Shown here piece by piece: positions 44,386-56,356 of a stretch of 64,000 nucleotides of DNA. The notes beneath the pieces are model-generated. The model worked only from the letters and a program-made list of their open reading frames with translations, did not search any database and was not told the DNA's origin. Origin of the DNA: Phyto melanocephala (Eukaryota; Arthropoda; Insecta; Diptera; Rhinophoridae); contig OW799233.1 of the NCBI GenBank assembly GCA_941918925.1, positions 118,371,833 to 118,435,832 on the forward strand. Reading direction: 5' to 3'. The position numbers and the translations under genes were made by a program. Each line of letters starts with the position of its first letter. The first letter of the stretch is position 1.

Positions 44386-46982
44386 TGTTACGATTAGTCT
44401 CCAGATAGAAAATACGAAGAAATTGGTGTTTTTTTTTTACAAAATATAGGAAAACATTTAACGAAAACCCTAGACTTATCACATTCATTAAGTTACTACC
44501 ATGCGAGTTTTATTTTCTTTTACGGTGATTTACATTGAGAGATAATGACTCATTTATAAACTACCTCATATATTTGTAATTGTACCTACCAAACAATTGA
44601 GCGCAATTAACCGGTTACATAGGAATGCGATTCCCGTTTAATTTTATTTTCTCGTAATCTCGATTTCAACGAGAATAAAGAAAACCACATTTTAATTATT
44701 CATTTGGTATCAAAAAGTCGAGCTAACCAGTAAATTTTTTTAAAAAAGTGAAGCAAAATATAGTAAAAAAAAAGGTGTTAAAGTTATATGAAGAAAAAAA
44801 AAGTAATTAAAATTTTATAATAAAATTTACAACATTTTTGAAGTTTCAGAACTTATTTTACTCTACTTTATGCAAATCAAAGGTAATATTTTTTTATTCT
44901 AAGGTTTATTTTTTTTATAATTTAAATAATAATTATGTTCCTTTAGAGAACTAATAAATATTGGTGAACAATTTTACCAGGTGGCTGACACCTGTACTAT
45001 TTTGGAATAGTTGACAAACACCGTTTAGGTCAATCTATTAACGACTCACCAAGGTCAAGAACGCTACGTATCCCAGAGCAGAAACTTTATATAAAGTGAA
45101 TTTTTTTTACTCAATTTGCCATAAAAACCAATTGGAGCACTATCACGAAGTCTCCAAGAAATCCTTAAAACTTGGCCAACTAAGTGCAAAGTCACACATA
45201 ACGAAAATATCCTCAAATTAACAAATCAAATATATAAAGGAGAGGAAAAAGTTGTATAAGTATATCCTTAGATAAAATATTATATTACATTTTTTTTTCT
45301 TATGTTATTACCTTAAACATAAATTTTATTGGAAACTAATTCTAAATTATAAAGAAAAAATTTAATTTAATATTAGCTAAACTTAGCATTTTTTATAACG
45401 TTTGAATTGAAAAGAAGAAAAAAATTAATTAAATGAATTGATATATGTTGGTATTAAAAATTCAATTCAAAAATTCTAAAAGTCAAAGTTAGCTTAATAT
45501 TCCATACAAAATTTAAAATATATTTTTTCCCACAATATACTAATAAAAATAAATATATACAAAAATCTTAATAAATTCAAAATGAAAAAAAAAATAAACC
45601 TTAATTAATTTTATATATAAATTCTAAACAAATATTTAACATTTAAAAAGAAAACTAAAAATTTAATCTAATATTTTTACAATTAATTTGAATTAATTAA
45701 TGAAAAAAAAAGAGAATAAAAACTAACTATTTTTTTTCATCTTTAAAATTTAATCTTTTAAAAAAAATTTTTTTTTATTGCTTAATCTATACTATGAATA
45801 TATGAAAAGAAAATTATTTAGCTAACTTCTTAGTATTCTTACTCTATAATCTTAATTCTATATAACATAAATCTATGATCAACTTAATTCCTAAAATGTA
45901 AATTAAAAAACTATTTCCCATGCATATTGTTTGACATAATTTTTGTATTGCTAACCCTAACTTTATTCTTACAAATTATTCTTTAATAACATATGTATGT
46001 ATCTACAACTGAGAGTAACCTGTATATTATTATTTTAAATTAAGATTTTTTTCTAAAAATAGAAATTGTCATCGTATTCCTTTGCTGGGCCCAACTATGG
46101 AACAAGATGGTAAATAAACAAATTTGCAAACAACAACGATTTATTTTGTAAGTAATTTTAAATTGAAAATCATTGATAATATACTATTACTCTCTTTACG
46201 TTTTATTACAATTGTACATACTTAAATTCTCATTAACATACATATATATTCCGATTCCGTCCGTTCTGCTTAATTAATAATGTAAACAACTTTGATTGTT
46301 TTTTTTTCTTTATATTTATTTTAATCATATTTGGCAGGTAATAAATAGTATACTCATTTAGTTTGTTTTTGCTTTATGCATTTCTTATGTTTCTATTTTT
46401 TATTATTGATAAACAAAGGTATTTTTTTTCTGCATTTCATTTATTTTTTTTTTGTAATACTTTAAATTTCATATTTTGATTATTTTTGGTATATTCAGTT
46501 CTACAATAAATATGTTACTTTTAAATATTTAAATATGAATTGCTAAAGTTTTATTATTTTCTTGGGAATTGTAGATTTAAGGAATTATAATGTATGTAAG
46601 TTAATATAGCCTAATTTGATAAAAGGGACAATCAATTAAATTATAGGGTACCTTGGTTGTCATTGGTGTGTACATTTTTATTAGTAGGGAGGGAAGAATT
46701 GTACTCTGTGTGGCATTACACCTAGCCATGTCTCTTATTTTAATTCATAAAACTAAACTTTATTTGTTTTCTACTTTGGGTATTTATATCTAAATGGCAT
46801 AAAAGTAGATTTTTATGTGTTTACGCGCTCAGAATTCGGGTTAAGAATCACGTTACCCTATTTCCACAGAGCTAGCTGGGATAACAAGACCTTATATGCC
46901 TTCTTAGTCCATTTCTATAGGGATTGTAAAAATTTAATATTATGATAAGATATTTGCGTTAAAATCTAGTCGGCGCGTAACA
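44386..46982. mobile_element. 2597-bp TG..CA element, probable long solo LTR, with 4-bp target duplication
   Basis: The element begins TGTTACGATTAGTC and ends GGCGCGTAACA, so the ends are 7-bp inverted repeats TGTTACG/CGTAACA. It is flanked by ACAG at 44382-44385 and 46983-46986. Removing it together with one ACAG restores the RNase H frame of the host LINE exactly, so these boundaries are firm. TG..CA termini and a 4-bp duplication are typical of LTR retrotransposons. The interior is AT-rich with no gag, pol or tRNA-primer site and no internal repeat of the start, so a solo LTR of an element with very long LTRs is the best guess. A few fly Gypsy-type elements (Ulysses-like) have LTRs above 2 kb. 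Orientation cannot be decided. Confidence 0.75.
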
Positions 46983-47637
46983 ACAGGTGGTCCAACGCGT
47001 GCAGCAAACCAAGCATTTCTGCCTGATAGACTGACACGTACTCCCCCAGATTCAGGGTGCAGGATAAGTTCAACTCAGATGAGTACACACCAGCACCTGC
47101 CCTTCCGTCCATAAAGGACCCATCAGTAAAGATACTGATGTCATTCTCCATGCACTCATCGTGCATGAATCCATCCGCTATGAGCGTGTGATGTAGCCTT
47201 TCGATCACTTTCACTCGACTCATGCGCTCCATCGGCATCTGAGCCTCCCTAACCTCTTTATCCACAAGGTCCAGGATTCTCCTATGCCCCAAAACCGATC
47301 CAAAGCGATACCACATGCCATTGCTTCGCATCCGAATCGCCGATCTTGCCGCCGTCTCCCTCACAAGTAAGTCCAACGGCAGCAATCCCAGCACTGCCTC
47401 CATCGCTTGCGTTGGTGTGGTACGTATCGCGCCACATATACCAATGCAAGCAATCCTTTGATCCCCGTCCAACTTCCGCCTAATCGTCGCCTGGGAGGCC
47501 TTGGGCCACCAGACAACAGAAGCGTAAGTGATCGTCGGTCTCACCACCACTGTGTAAATCCAGTGTGCAGCCTTAGGTGAGATTCCCCACTTCCGACCGC
47601 AAACCCGTTTACACTGATGCAGAATCCTCTTCCCACA
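46966..47637 (-). pseudogene. LINE ORF2, post-RT region and RNase H first half
   Basis: The open frame runs from the truncation at 47637. It carries RKLDGDQRIACIGICGAIRT and TPTQAMEAVLGLLPLDLLVR, the usual linker between RT and RNase H. RNase H then starts with SIFTDGSFMDGRAGAG (first catalytic Asp) and YQAEMLGLLHALDHLL (catalytic Glu). At 46987 the sequence enters the inserted element and stops soon after at 46966. Apart from the insertion and the 5' loss the frame is clean, suggesting that the LINE was young when hit. Confidence 0.85.
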
Positions 47638-47847
47638 CTAACTTCATATTACTTTATAACTACATCTGGCTACTAAATTATACTCTTCAGTTTCCGTAAA
47701 AATACACTATTTTAGTAAAAGTGAGTAGTATCATTTCTAATGCAGAAATACTTTCATCGTAAGAATAAATTTAAGAAAATATATTAATAGCAAATCGATG
47801 TTACACAAATATAGTAAGACATATTTTGGTATAAGGAAAATTTTGTG

Positions 47848-47908
47848 CATAAAATTTGTGGTGGGTATCAAAAATTCAGCACAACCGAATATAGTGCTCT
47901 TACTTGTC
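47848..47908 (+). mobile_element. HINE family A 3' end remnant
   Basis: TGTGGTGGGTATCAAAAATT is followed by a degraded hairpin (CAGCACAACCGAAT), ATAGTG and CTCTTACTTGTC. Only about 60-90 bases are recognisable. The 5' part was not found upstream, where the LINE 5' end lies. Confidence 0.7.
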
Positions 47909-47909
47909 T

Positions 47910-50108
47910 TAAAATTTTTATTTAAATATCATTTACTGTGTGATTGTTAGTGAGCGTAAATTATTTGTAGAAAATAGAACAAATTTAAAATTCAATATTT
48001 GTTGAAAACACCTTACTAACAAAAAAAAATACTTACTAAGAACAAAACTTAACAAAAAAATTTACTCTAGAAATTGCTACAAACTACAAAAAATATATCT
48101 TAAAATAAATATCATTTAACGAAAAATCTATAGTCAGCAGTAAGTTGCAATTTCAATTGTTAACACACATTCTTAGCTAAAAGATTAAACTGCTTTTTGA
48201 AGCTTGTCACTGGTTTGATTAGGCAGATTTTTTAGTTTTTTCTAAAATCATTTTTCATGTCACTAACTCTAAGATTGAACAGCTGTATTAGGATTCTTAA
48301 GTTGCAAGCATTTCTTATCAACTAAGTTGGATACTTAAAAATAACATTCATTATTTTTTATTTTACAAAGTTTCAAATATCGTTGGCTGAAATGGCCAGG
48401 AACTATTTAAAATAACACCAGTCTGAATGCTGCAGATTGCATTCCCTGTGGTTGGATATACACATCTTTGTTACTTAACTGTTGTATGTTATTTAAGAAG
48501 AAATGCAACTACTCAATAAATAGTTAAATTTAATACAAGCAAAAAATTAAAACCACGTTCAAAAGTTTGAAGTAACTTAAACCCTATACATTTTTTTTTA
48601 CTACATGTGAAAATATAATTTTATTTTCCATTGATTCTTTAAAATTTCGAATATCACCAACGTGTTGCAATTAAGCTGACGCTACTAAAAAATATGAAAT
48701 ATTATTATTGTACGTAAGAGTAAAAGTCTGTGTCTTCTCTTAAAGTAGAAAAAAGTTTATGTAACAAAAATAACAAAAAAAAAAAATAACGAAAGGGAAA
48801 TATAAAGTTTATTAAACTGCAAAAAATATCCACTTCATGATAAAATATTACAAATATCAGAAACCTTGATGGATTATCAAAAACTTTTAAAAAAATAGAA
48901 AGAAAAAAATTAATAAAAATACATTTGATTAAGTAAATGATTTTATGGGAAATATCAAAATAATTTTCAGAGGGAGGACAAAGGAAAATAATTCACAAAC
49001 AAATAAGTTGTCCTTCTAAAGCAAAACACAACTTAATACAAATGTCTTTGGATTGATCTAATAAACATTAATTGGAATTTAGTTATTTTTGTTTTGCGGG
49101 CACAATTACGTTTTAGCTATTAGCGAGAATTCTTACGATTTTTGCTGACCCATGACTTGACGTTTTCACAATTACTAGAAGCAAACTTAACTTAAGAAAT
49201 CCAAAATCTCAAAAAAGAAAACAAACGGCAAAACAAATTTAAACACATACACAAAAATATAAATAAAAGATTCAATTATAAAATTTATATTATTAATTAA
49301 AAAGTAATACTATTATTTAAATCAAAATTAATAATTTTAATTGAAAGAATATTACAAAAAATATCAATTATATTGGTAAAAGAAAAATTATTAAAATTAA
49401 ATTAATCTTAAAAATTTATTTTAATCACTTTTATTATTGAAATTTTGGTTTAATTTAAATAAAGTATTTATTATATCCAATATATAAATTATTAAACATA
49501 TTCGAAATAATACTACACGAAATGAAAATATATATACAAATGTATGTATATATACTTTTTACATAATTATGTATTTAGTTTTAACAAACATATTTACATA
49601 CCCTGCAGGAAATGTCTATAGTGAAATAGTACTGATTCACTACTGACTCTGTCGCCAGTACTATTGACCAACTTTACCCTAGAGAATATTCTTTGCTATA
49701 GACATTTAACATGTGTTTGTCAATGAAAATCCACTAGTGACGTTAGAACTACTGACTAGGTAGTTTGTATGGGACCATCTGGCGACATTAGAACCAAATT
49801 TTCACCGGTTCAATTTAGTAATTCTAATCTTCACGTTTGGTACTTTTTACCTCATTAAATTAAAATATTGTTTTTAAATGTTTAAATACAGTTTATCATC
49901 TTAAATAACTTTACTGGCAAATTTTTGATTTTTTTGTTTTGCATTTCAAAATGTACGTTTTGTTGATAATAGCACCAAAATAGTCGACAAAAGTGGTGAC
50001 TTGGAAACACTTGACCACAGGCTTCCTGCATTTCGATTATTCGTAATAATAAGTAGAAATTAGTGATATAATTAAATGCGGAAAGTTTTTTATATTAAAA
50101 AACAAAAC
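47910..50108. other. AT-rich non-coding DNA with one structured hairpin
   Basis: Apart from the inverted repeat at 49610-49707, no gene, hairpin end or transposon terminus was recognised. Runs of nearly pure A and T dominate 49250-49560. Confidence 0.45.
49610..49707. repeat. Inverted repeat with nested stems (about 98 bp)
   Basis: AAATGTCTATAG (49610-49621) is the exact complement of CTATAGACATTT (49696-49707). Inside it, ATAGTACTG near 49626 pairs with CAGTACTAT near 49662, giving two stacked stems. It lies in a local patch of higher GC. No family was recognised. Confidence 0.7.
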
Positions 50109-50109
50109 A

Positions 50110-50830
50110 TCTATATATATAAAAGTGAAACTCTGTCTGTGTGTTAGCTATAGACTCCGAAACTGTAAAACTGATCGGACTCAAACTTTAGCAAGTTGTT
50201 GTACACATTCCAGGGAGTGTTTATAGGTGGCAAAAAGTGGGCGGGGCCACGCCCATAAAAAATTAGTTATCATTTTTAGCTACTTGCACTGGACCGATTT
50301 TCCTGAAACTTTGCACACATATTGAGCTGTTATGACTTTATAGTTTCATGATTTAAAAAGTGGGCAGGGCCACGCCCATAAAAAAAAGTTATAATTTTGA
50401 GGTACTTGCGCTGGGCATATTTTCCTGAAACTTTGCACACGTATTGAGCTGTCATGACTGTATAATTTCGTGATTAGAAAAGTTGGCAGGACCACGCCCA
50501 TAAGAAAAAGTTTTAATTTTGAGGTACTTTTACTGGACCGATTTTGCTGAAACTTTGCACACATATTGACCTGTCATGGCTATACAATTTTGTGATTAGA
50601 AAAGTAGGCAGTGCCACGCCCATAAAAAAAAACCTATCATTTACAGTTACTTGAACTTGACCGATTTTTCTGAAAATTTGCACACACATATTGAGCTCTC
50701 ATGATTATACAATTTCGTGATTAGAAAAGTGGGCAGTGCCACGCCCATAAGAAATAAGTTATAAATTTTGGCTACTTGCACTAGATTGATTTTTCTGAAA
50801 CTTTGCACTTTGCAATAATTTAAGAACCAT
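50110..50830 (+). mobile_element. Helitron-like 5' end leading into a ~123-bp minisatellite (5 units)
   Basis: TCTATATATATAAAAGTGAA followed by CTCTGTCTGTGTGTTAGC and TATAGACTCCGAAACTG is the typical form of canonical Helitron 5' ends, with TC as the first two bases. Five tandem units of 122-125 bp follow, marked by CCACGCCCATAA at 50247, 50370, 50492, 50614 and 50739. Each unit also has ACTTGCACTGGACCGATTTT and CTGAAACTTTGCACAC. The units diverge by several per cent. I could not see a CTRR 3' end; the tract stops where HINE A sequence begins. Confidence 0.65.
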
Positions 50831-50874
50831 ATATTTAATTCTTTCTTTCTTTAAATTTACTAAAAAGCTGAGCC

Positions 50875-51268
50875 GGGTAAGTTTTCATACATTTTAATCT
50901 ATAATTCCTTTCATAATGTACAGATTTCAGCTATTTTCAAGGCAACATACATATATATTTTTGTAAGGAACTTTGTCACTCTACGTAGCGATAAGATGCC
51001 AACGCAGTTTAGTTGATGTCAAAAAGACATTTTTTATGTTCGTACTGAAACGATTTAGACAAAAAAATTCTGATGGCAAAATTTCATACCCTAGCTTTTT
51101 CTATTCTAGCTCCATCGTGTTTTCAGAAGAAAGACAGATCGAAAGATTTATGTAGATCATCCTTAAATGAACTCAGGCCTAATGGGTTCTAAAATGCATA
51201 TTTCGATATTGCACAAATGGAAAGACAAAAAAACATATCCCATTTTTTTGGTGGTGGGTATAAAAAAA
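50875..51268 (-). mobile_element. HINE family A fragment (5' end)
   Basis: On the minus strand the start at 51268 (TTTTTTATACCCACCACC) is intact. The interior blocks, including CTACGTAGAG and the ATTAATTTTCAT-like blocks, are recognisable but degraded. The 3' half is missing and is replaced by the Helitron minisatellite. Confidence 0.65.
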
Positions 51269-51269
51269 C

Positions 51270-52746
51270 AAACAAAACAAATGATATCCTTTGACATTTT
51301 TTGTTTGTTTTTCAAACAAATGAAATAACAATTTGTTTCTAAGTTATTCAAAAGAAAACATATTCCATATGGAAAAACTTCTGTTTTTGTAAATAGAAAA
51401 TAGACACGTTAGAAAGTTTGTGTGTAGGTTTGATGGTGTAAAAATCTATCAATGAATATTTGTTTTTTAATATTATCTTCTTTTCAAACTATGAAGTCAT
51501 CTTTTTGTAGTCACTAAATCATACAAAATAGTTTTAGAAACAGAATATATTTCTTCTTTTTTATTTTATTTTATAATAAAAGTATGTAATTTTTTTTTTA
51601 TTTCCTTAGATTTTCTTTCTGACAAAATAAAACCAAGTTAGAATAAAAAGAAATTGTTTGTGAATAGATTACATCGAATAGAAATAAATATTTTATTGAA
51701 AAGAGAATTTATCCAAGATATATTTGCCCACTTCACAACATATTAAAGAAGTTATATGTCGTAGTATTTAGTTGTATTTACACACTTTGTTTATCATTTC
51801 TCCATTAATATATTGTACAACACTCTCAACCATTTTACCAATACTTATATAATGTCGTAATACATAAAAGCTTGAAAAGTAAGTACTATCCCCGTTTTTC
51901 TGCAACACGTAGAAGTGCATTTTTACAACCTGCGACTCCTACGACATGTTGAGAAATGGGCAATTATATATTGACTGCGTGGTTAGAGCTCCAAACCTTA
52001 AACCAAAGGTTTAAATGCAGACAAAGATAAAAAAATTTAACTGCGATGTTCGAGATTTTAATTCAACCTACTCCAGACAAATCCACCTAAAAAGAAAACA
52101 AAAGCCCTCCGATGTTAATATCAGATATTCAGAAAGCGTCACTTATATAAAATACAAATAACAAATGACCACCTGCCAAGAATTTGCACCACTACACAAA
52201 CAAATGATGGCGTATTTCCTTGGCAACGACAGAAGGCAACCCCTCATCCTGAGTTAAGCTATAGTAGACTAGTAATCTAATTTGATGGAAAAAAAATAAA
52301 TAAGCAAAAATAATGCAAAAAGGATGCTTCACAAAAGCCGAAATCTTTCTAATAAAAGGAATTTATAAAAATAAATGTTTCAATCAAAAATAGTTTCAAC
52401 ATTGCAGCAGAAAATATACTCAGAGATAACTCACATACTCGTACAAAATATGTGTTTACAGTGAAACACATAAGTTTTAGTAATTTATAGTTATCCATTA
52501 AAAAGAAAAACTAAATACTTGCGTTACCTGATTCCTTTGGAATTTAACAATTCTAACTTAATTTAATTACTTACTCAGTTATTTATTCTGAATTTGTTTT
52601 TTTTTATATTTTAAATTGAGTTTTAAAAAACAGGGCCTACAATCGCCCTCTAACTTGATTTATATCCAAATATTTTCACAAAAACCTACAAACGGACAGA
52701 CAAATGCATATTAAATAATTATAAACTTATAAGCTTTCAGATAATA
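51270..52746. other. AT-rich non-coding DNA, no gene seen
   Basis: No repeat family or gene was recognised. The stretch 51890-52260 is a little richer in GC but shows no supported exon. Confidence 0.45.
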
Positions 52747-53362
52747 AAGGATGGTTAAATTTTAAAGCCGATGTTGAATGTGAACCACACCTAAAGTCAA
52801 GTTTTTTTTCTGCATTTCATTTGACTTTTCTCAATTTCAGACTAAGTCAACTTGAACCATAGAAAGATACGCAATCGAGCAACGCGTTAAAGTTATCCAG
52901 GCTTATTATGAAAATGGACGTTCAAATCAAAATGCATTTCGTACACTTGGTGATTCTATTGGTCAACATAATCGTTTAAATTCGTCCACAATCGGGAGAA
53001 TCGTAAAAAATATATAAATTTCATCAAAACAGGTCTGTATAAATATGAAAACATCTGTGATTGCCTTCATAGTTCGCTGAAGAAAACATTGCTGTTTTTC
53101 GCGATAGGGTGGCAAAGGAGCAGTCAACCTCGACTCATCATCGTGCCCAGCAATTGACCATCAACATTGTTATTGAAAATTTGGGCCATGGACACCATGG
53201 AGGTGTGGCGCCGAAGTCGCGGCGGCCATTTGGTCGATATTTTGTTCCATACATAATTGAACCATACCAGTATTATCATAATAAAAAGAAATGACGATAA
53301 TTACCTAAATAATTTATGTTTAGTTCAATATAAACATTGGCCCTTAAAGTTTAACAACCCTT
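52747..53362 (+). mobile_element. Solo copy of mariner-like derivative M1
   Basis: The terminal repeats are AAGGATGGTTAAATTTTAAA at the left and GCCCTTAAAGTTTAACAACCC at the right. The plus strand reads IEQRVKVIQAYYENGRSNQN at about 52878-52937, almost undamaged, through QHNRLNSSTIGRIVKNI with a stop near 53017. It then reads VAKEQSTSTHHRAQQLTINI at about 53107. The reading ends in a short C-terminal piece of the GRYFVPYI type, or GGHLVDILF-like in another frame. The catalytic core is missing. No HINE flanks it. Confidence 0.8.
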
Positions 53363-53484
53363 TATATACCATGTGGGATTAGAAATACATATTATAAAAA
53401 ACTAAAAAGGAAATGATAAAGCTATATGCATCCTTGGCAGCAGAGGTAAAAGTTACATAAATATAAAGAAAAAAAAGAATTATG

Positions 53485-53600
53485 ACCTGGCAGACTAGCT
53501 AGTAATATTCTACCGGTTCCGAGTTGGATTTCCACCATAACATATGTTTTGTTTGTAATTGTGTTATAAATAAAAAATAAATAAATTATAAACAGAACTA
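53485..53600 (+). repeat. Second SINE-like copy
   Basis: GCAGACTAGCTAGTAATATT and GGTTCCGAGTTGGATTTCC resemble diverged A and B boxes. The tail TTTGTAATTGTGTTATAAAT matches the tail of the minus-strand SINE-like element at 6.4-6.57 kb. The head is incomplete. Confidence 0.4.
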
Positions 53601-53601
53601 A

Positions 53602-54674
53602 GTAGTCCTCCTTATGGGAACAAAACTACAAAAAAAAATAACGGTAGTCACACCAACTATCAAAAAAAAGGACATTCATTCAATCATATTAAAACTTTTC
53701 ACAAAAGAAGTGTAGTAGTTTTTAACCATAAGCATTGAAGTCACTTCTCCTGGAACTATATTAAATATATTAAAAAATAAATAAAAACGCAATGATACAT
53801 AAACTACAAAGATTTGATGTTGATGGATTATTGAGATGGTGAACTGACAGCACAAAAATGTCTTATACTACTTTTTATTGCAAATTTTTAGTAAAAATTT
53901 TTGTTTTATTTTTAAGGTTTTTTTTATATCTAAATATTTTACAATAAACCTTAGTACTTGAATATATTTACATGAACTTTAATTGATAATATTTGGCAAA
54001 TAAAAAAAAATACTTGTATTATAAAATATATGTATGTATCTATGTCTGTTTATATTATTAAAATTCAAATTTTTTCTTTGTGTTCACTCAACGTTTAATT
54101 TTGACATCATTGATAAAGAAGCAAAATAAAAATGGCAATGAAACAGAAGATTATGAAAAAAACTATAAACAAACATAACAAGATTGGAAGCCATAGACAC
54201 GACCAAGTTATTCCCAAAATTACAGTTAATTTGTTTAAAAAAAATGTGTATGTTGTTGGTGCGTGCGGCCTTATAAAGGAGTTAAAACTAATAGTAAGCC
54301 AATCGTCAGAAAATTTTGTATATTTTTTTTGAGCTAGGGCTGATATTTACTGATTTATATTCCTGCAAAATTTATTGTTAGAGAAGTTTGCTTAAATACC
54401 CATATTATAAATGAGCTGGAACCCGTAATAAAAAACCATAAAAAAAATTTTGCAATCTAATTTATGTTAATACAATACCTAACTCTAAGCATGATTCTGT
54501 GGCGTTCGGTGAAATAAGGACTATTTCGTTGAGTTAAGCAAACATCAATAGAAACCCAAGGCAAGGTTATTGTTTAGTTGTTTATAAAATGGTGTGACTG
54601 CCGTATTAGAAAAATTAATATAAAACTAACTTTTTTTTATTTATATTGTAGCAACTGCTGAAGGTATTATCTAC
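53602..54674. other. AT-rich non-coding DNA, no gene seen
   Basis: The 66-codon frame at 54132-54332 (lysine-rich start) has no recognisable domain. Confidence 0.45.
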
Positions 54675-55000
54675 GTTATGTAAAGGGTGATTTTTCTTGC
54701 TATTTTACTTTCAGTGTAAATTTTCTCAGTATTTAAGAAAAATTCGTAACATATTAAAATACTTAATAAGGTTTTGAAGCTCTTTTTTAGCTCATATCCA
54801 CCAAGAAAGCGAAAAACTGATTCTTTTCAAAAGCTGACCACCTGAAAAAAATTAGCTGGTTGGTGCGGATTTTGTCCGACAAACCGTACTTCCTTAAGAA
54901 CGATTAAAATTTGAAAATCAAAATAAATGGAACAAGGTATCGTTCTACGATAACCGACTTTATTTCTTAAAATATATAAATTTAGCTTGGTGATCATGTA
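54675..55000 (+). pseudogene. Tc1/mariner-type transposase fragment
   Basis: The left boundary TAAAGGGTGATTTTTCTTGC looks like a mariner-type terminal repeat next to TA. At 54850-54985 the plus strand reads GWCGFCP in one frame, and PYFLKND, INGTRYRSTITDF in another. These match the region between the first two catalytic aspartates (usually W.G....GIIGPYFF, VNG.RYR.M). Frameshifts and stops break it, and no right end was found. Confidence 0.5.
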
Positions 55001-55139
55001 ATTTCAAAAATTTCAGCAATTCATCTCACGTTTTGGAGTAGTCCATTGATTGCCAAGATCATAAGATTTTTATACTATGGTTTGGTTGGTTGGTTAACGT
55101 GGTAGTTTACTGCACGCAAACAGACAAGTGCAGTCTGTA

Positions 55140-55790
55140 TGACACCGTTTTGACAGGTTCATATCACTCGTCAGTTTTAATGTATCCCAGAATAAATCCG
55201 AGAGTAAGAATACTAGATCCACAGATTAGTAGATAATTCAGTCCAACTTCAGCTATCGCAGAGAGGCTATCCAGTACATGTTTGCCCAGAAGGCTGTGTC
55301 TCTTAGCCGCCAGTGCAGGACATTCGCAGAGAAGGTGAAAACCGATTCCTCCTTCTCCATATCCAGACAGCTGCGACAATAGTCGTTCGATGGAAGTCCA
55401 AGTCGACTTGCGTGTTGGCCTAACACCCAGTGACCCATTAATATCGCCAGCAACCTCGATATGTCCCTCCGACTTCGATTAGTAAGTTGAAATGTACGCC
55501 TTATATCAAAAGAGGGACACGTAAGCCGTGCCACCTTACATGTACTTAACCCACGACACCTGTCATTGGCCTTCTGGAGAAAATGTTTGGAGATTCTGCT
55601 TTTAATAGTTCCTAACGGGATTGCAACTACACTTTCAATAGAGATATCCAAAGCAGATCCTCTCCTGGCTAGCTCATCTGCCTGCTCGTTACCTTAGTGA
55701 CGCTTATGGGCAGGGACTAAAACTAGAGTAATGTCAGCCTGTTGACCAAGCCTTAACAGTTCCTTTCTACATTAACCAACTACTACCATA
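55140..55790 (-). pseudogene. Decayed LINE tail: RNase H end and C-terminal zinc-like region
   Basis: Minus-strand frames read GNEQADELARRGSAL (RNase H last Asp) near 55690, preceded by a stop. They continue with ISRLLAILMGHWVLGQHASR and YCRSCLDMEKEES near 55380. A frameshift leads to FHLLCECPALAAKRHSLLGK, completing a C-x2-C..H-x4-C pattern. It resembles the C-terminus of the 43.7-kb LINE in layout but is much diverged and from another family. A 3' tail with CCAACCAACCAAACCA lies at about 55080-55105. Confidence 0.7.
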
Positions 55791-56320
55791 CCATACTAGA
55801 CTATTTTTTTAAAAATACGTATAGTTTCTCGTGTACAGGGACAGCAATAATACCTTCCCCTAAAGAAAACATTACAGCTGCTATTGAAATACACTTTAAT
55901 AAGTAAATGATAGGAACTAATTTTCTACCCAAAGAAATATTGTATTCACTTTTAAAAAATTTCTGTCTTTTTTAACTTTTAAAACTAAGACAGCTAAAAA
56001 ATCACGCTTAAACATTGGTGTAATAGTTTAAAAAAATTCTAGCAGTAATCGCATTAGTAACACTATTTATTGCATTTATATTATTGATATAGCTTTTGGC
56101 ATAAGTAATTGTTTTTGTTGTCAATATATTTGTGTTTCTTCTTTTCAATATGTTTTCGTTGTTGGTAGTGGTTTGTTATTTTATTATTATTTATGTGTAT
56201 ATCCGCCTGTCTAAAAGCAAATGTATGTTTGCATCTCCTGCTTTAGTTACGACACATGTATTTGGAGAGCCATTATAGTTATTCACTTAAAATTTTTTAC
56301 GAACCACTTTATTAACAATT

Positions 56321-56324
<4 letters not shown>
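55791..56324. other. AT-rich spacer, no gene seen
   Basis: Nothing beyond simple sequence was recognised before the TA microsatellite. Confidence 0.45.

Positions 56325-56355
<31 letters not shown>
56325..56355. repeat. (TA)n microsatellite, insertion target of the mariner element
   Basis: About 15 TA units directly abut the left terminal repeat of the mariner-like element, and TATATA resumes at its right end. Tc1/mariner elements insert at TA, so this tract supplied the target. Confidence 0.9.

Positions 56356-56356
<1 letters not shown>

Larger units (their letters stand above)
43496..47637 (-). mobile_element. 5'-truncated RNase H-bearing LINE, split by a large insertion
   Basis: The two GC-rich minus-strand pieces 46987-47637 and 43496-44385 join into one continuous frame when the 2597-bp insert and one copy of ACAG are left out. 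The upstream piece starts abruptly in the post-RT region (WGISPKAAHWIYTVVVRPTI, then ITYASVVWWPK) and runs into RNase H. The downstream piece finishes RNase H, a C-terminal zinc-like motif and the 3' UTR. RNase H after RT is typical of I/LOA/Outcast-type LINEs and excludes simple Jockey- or R1-like forms. Endonuclease and RT core are absent, so this is a dead 5'-truncated copy. Confidence 0.85.

Noticed and set aside
43502..44449. Plus-strand frames across the LINE tail
   Set aside because: Antisense to the RNase H-bearing minus-strand frame; no domain of their own.
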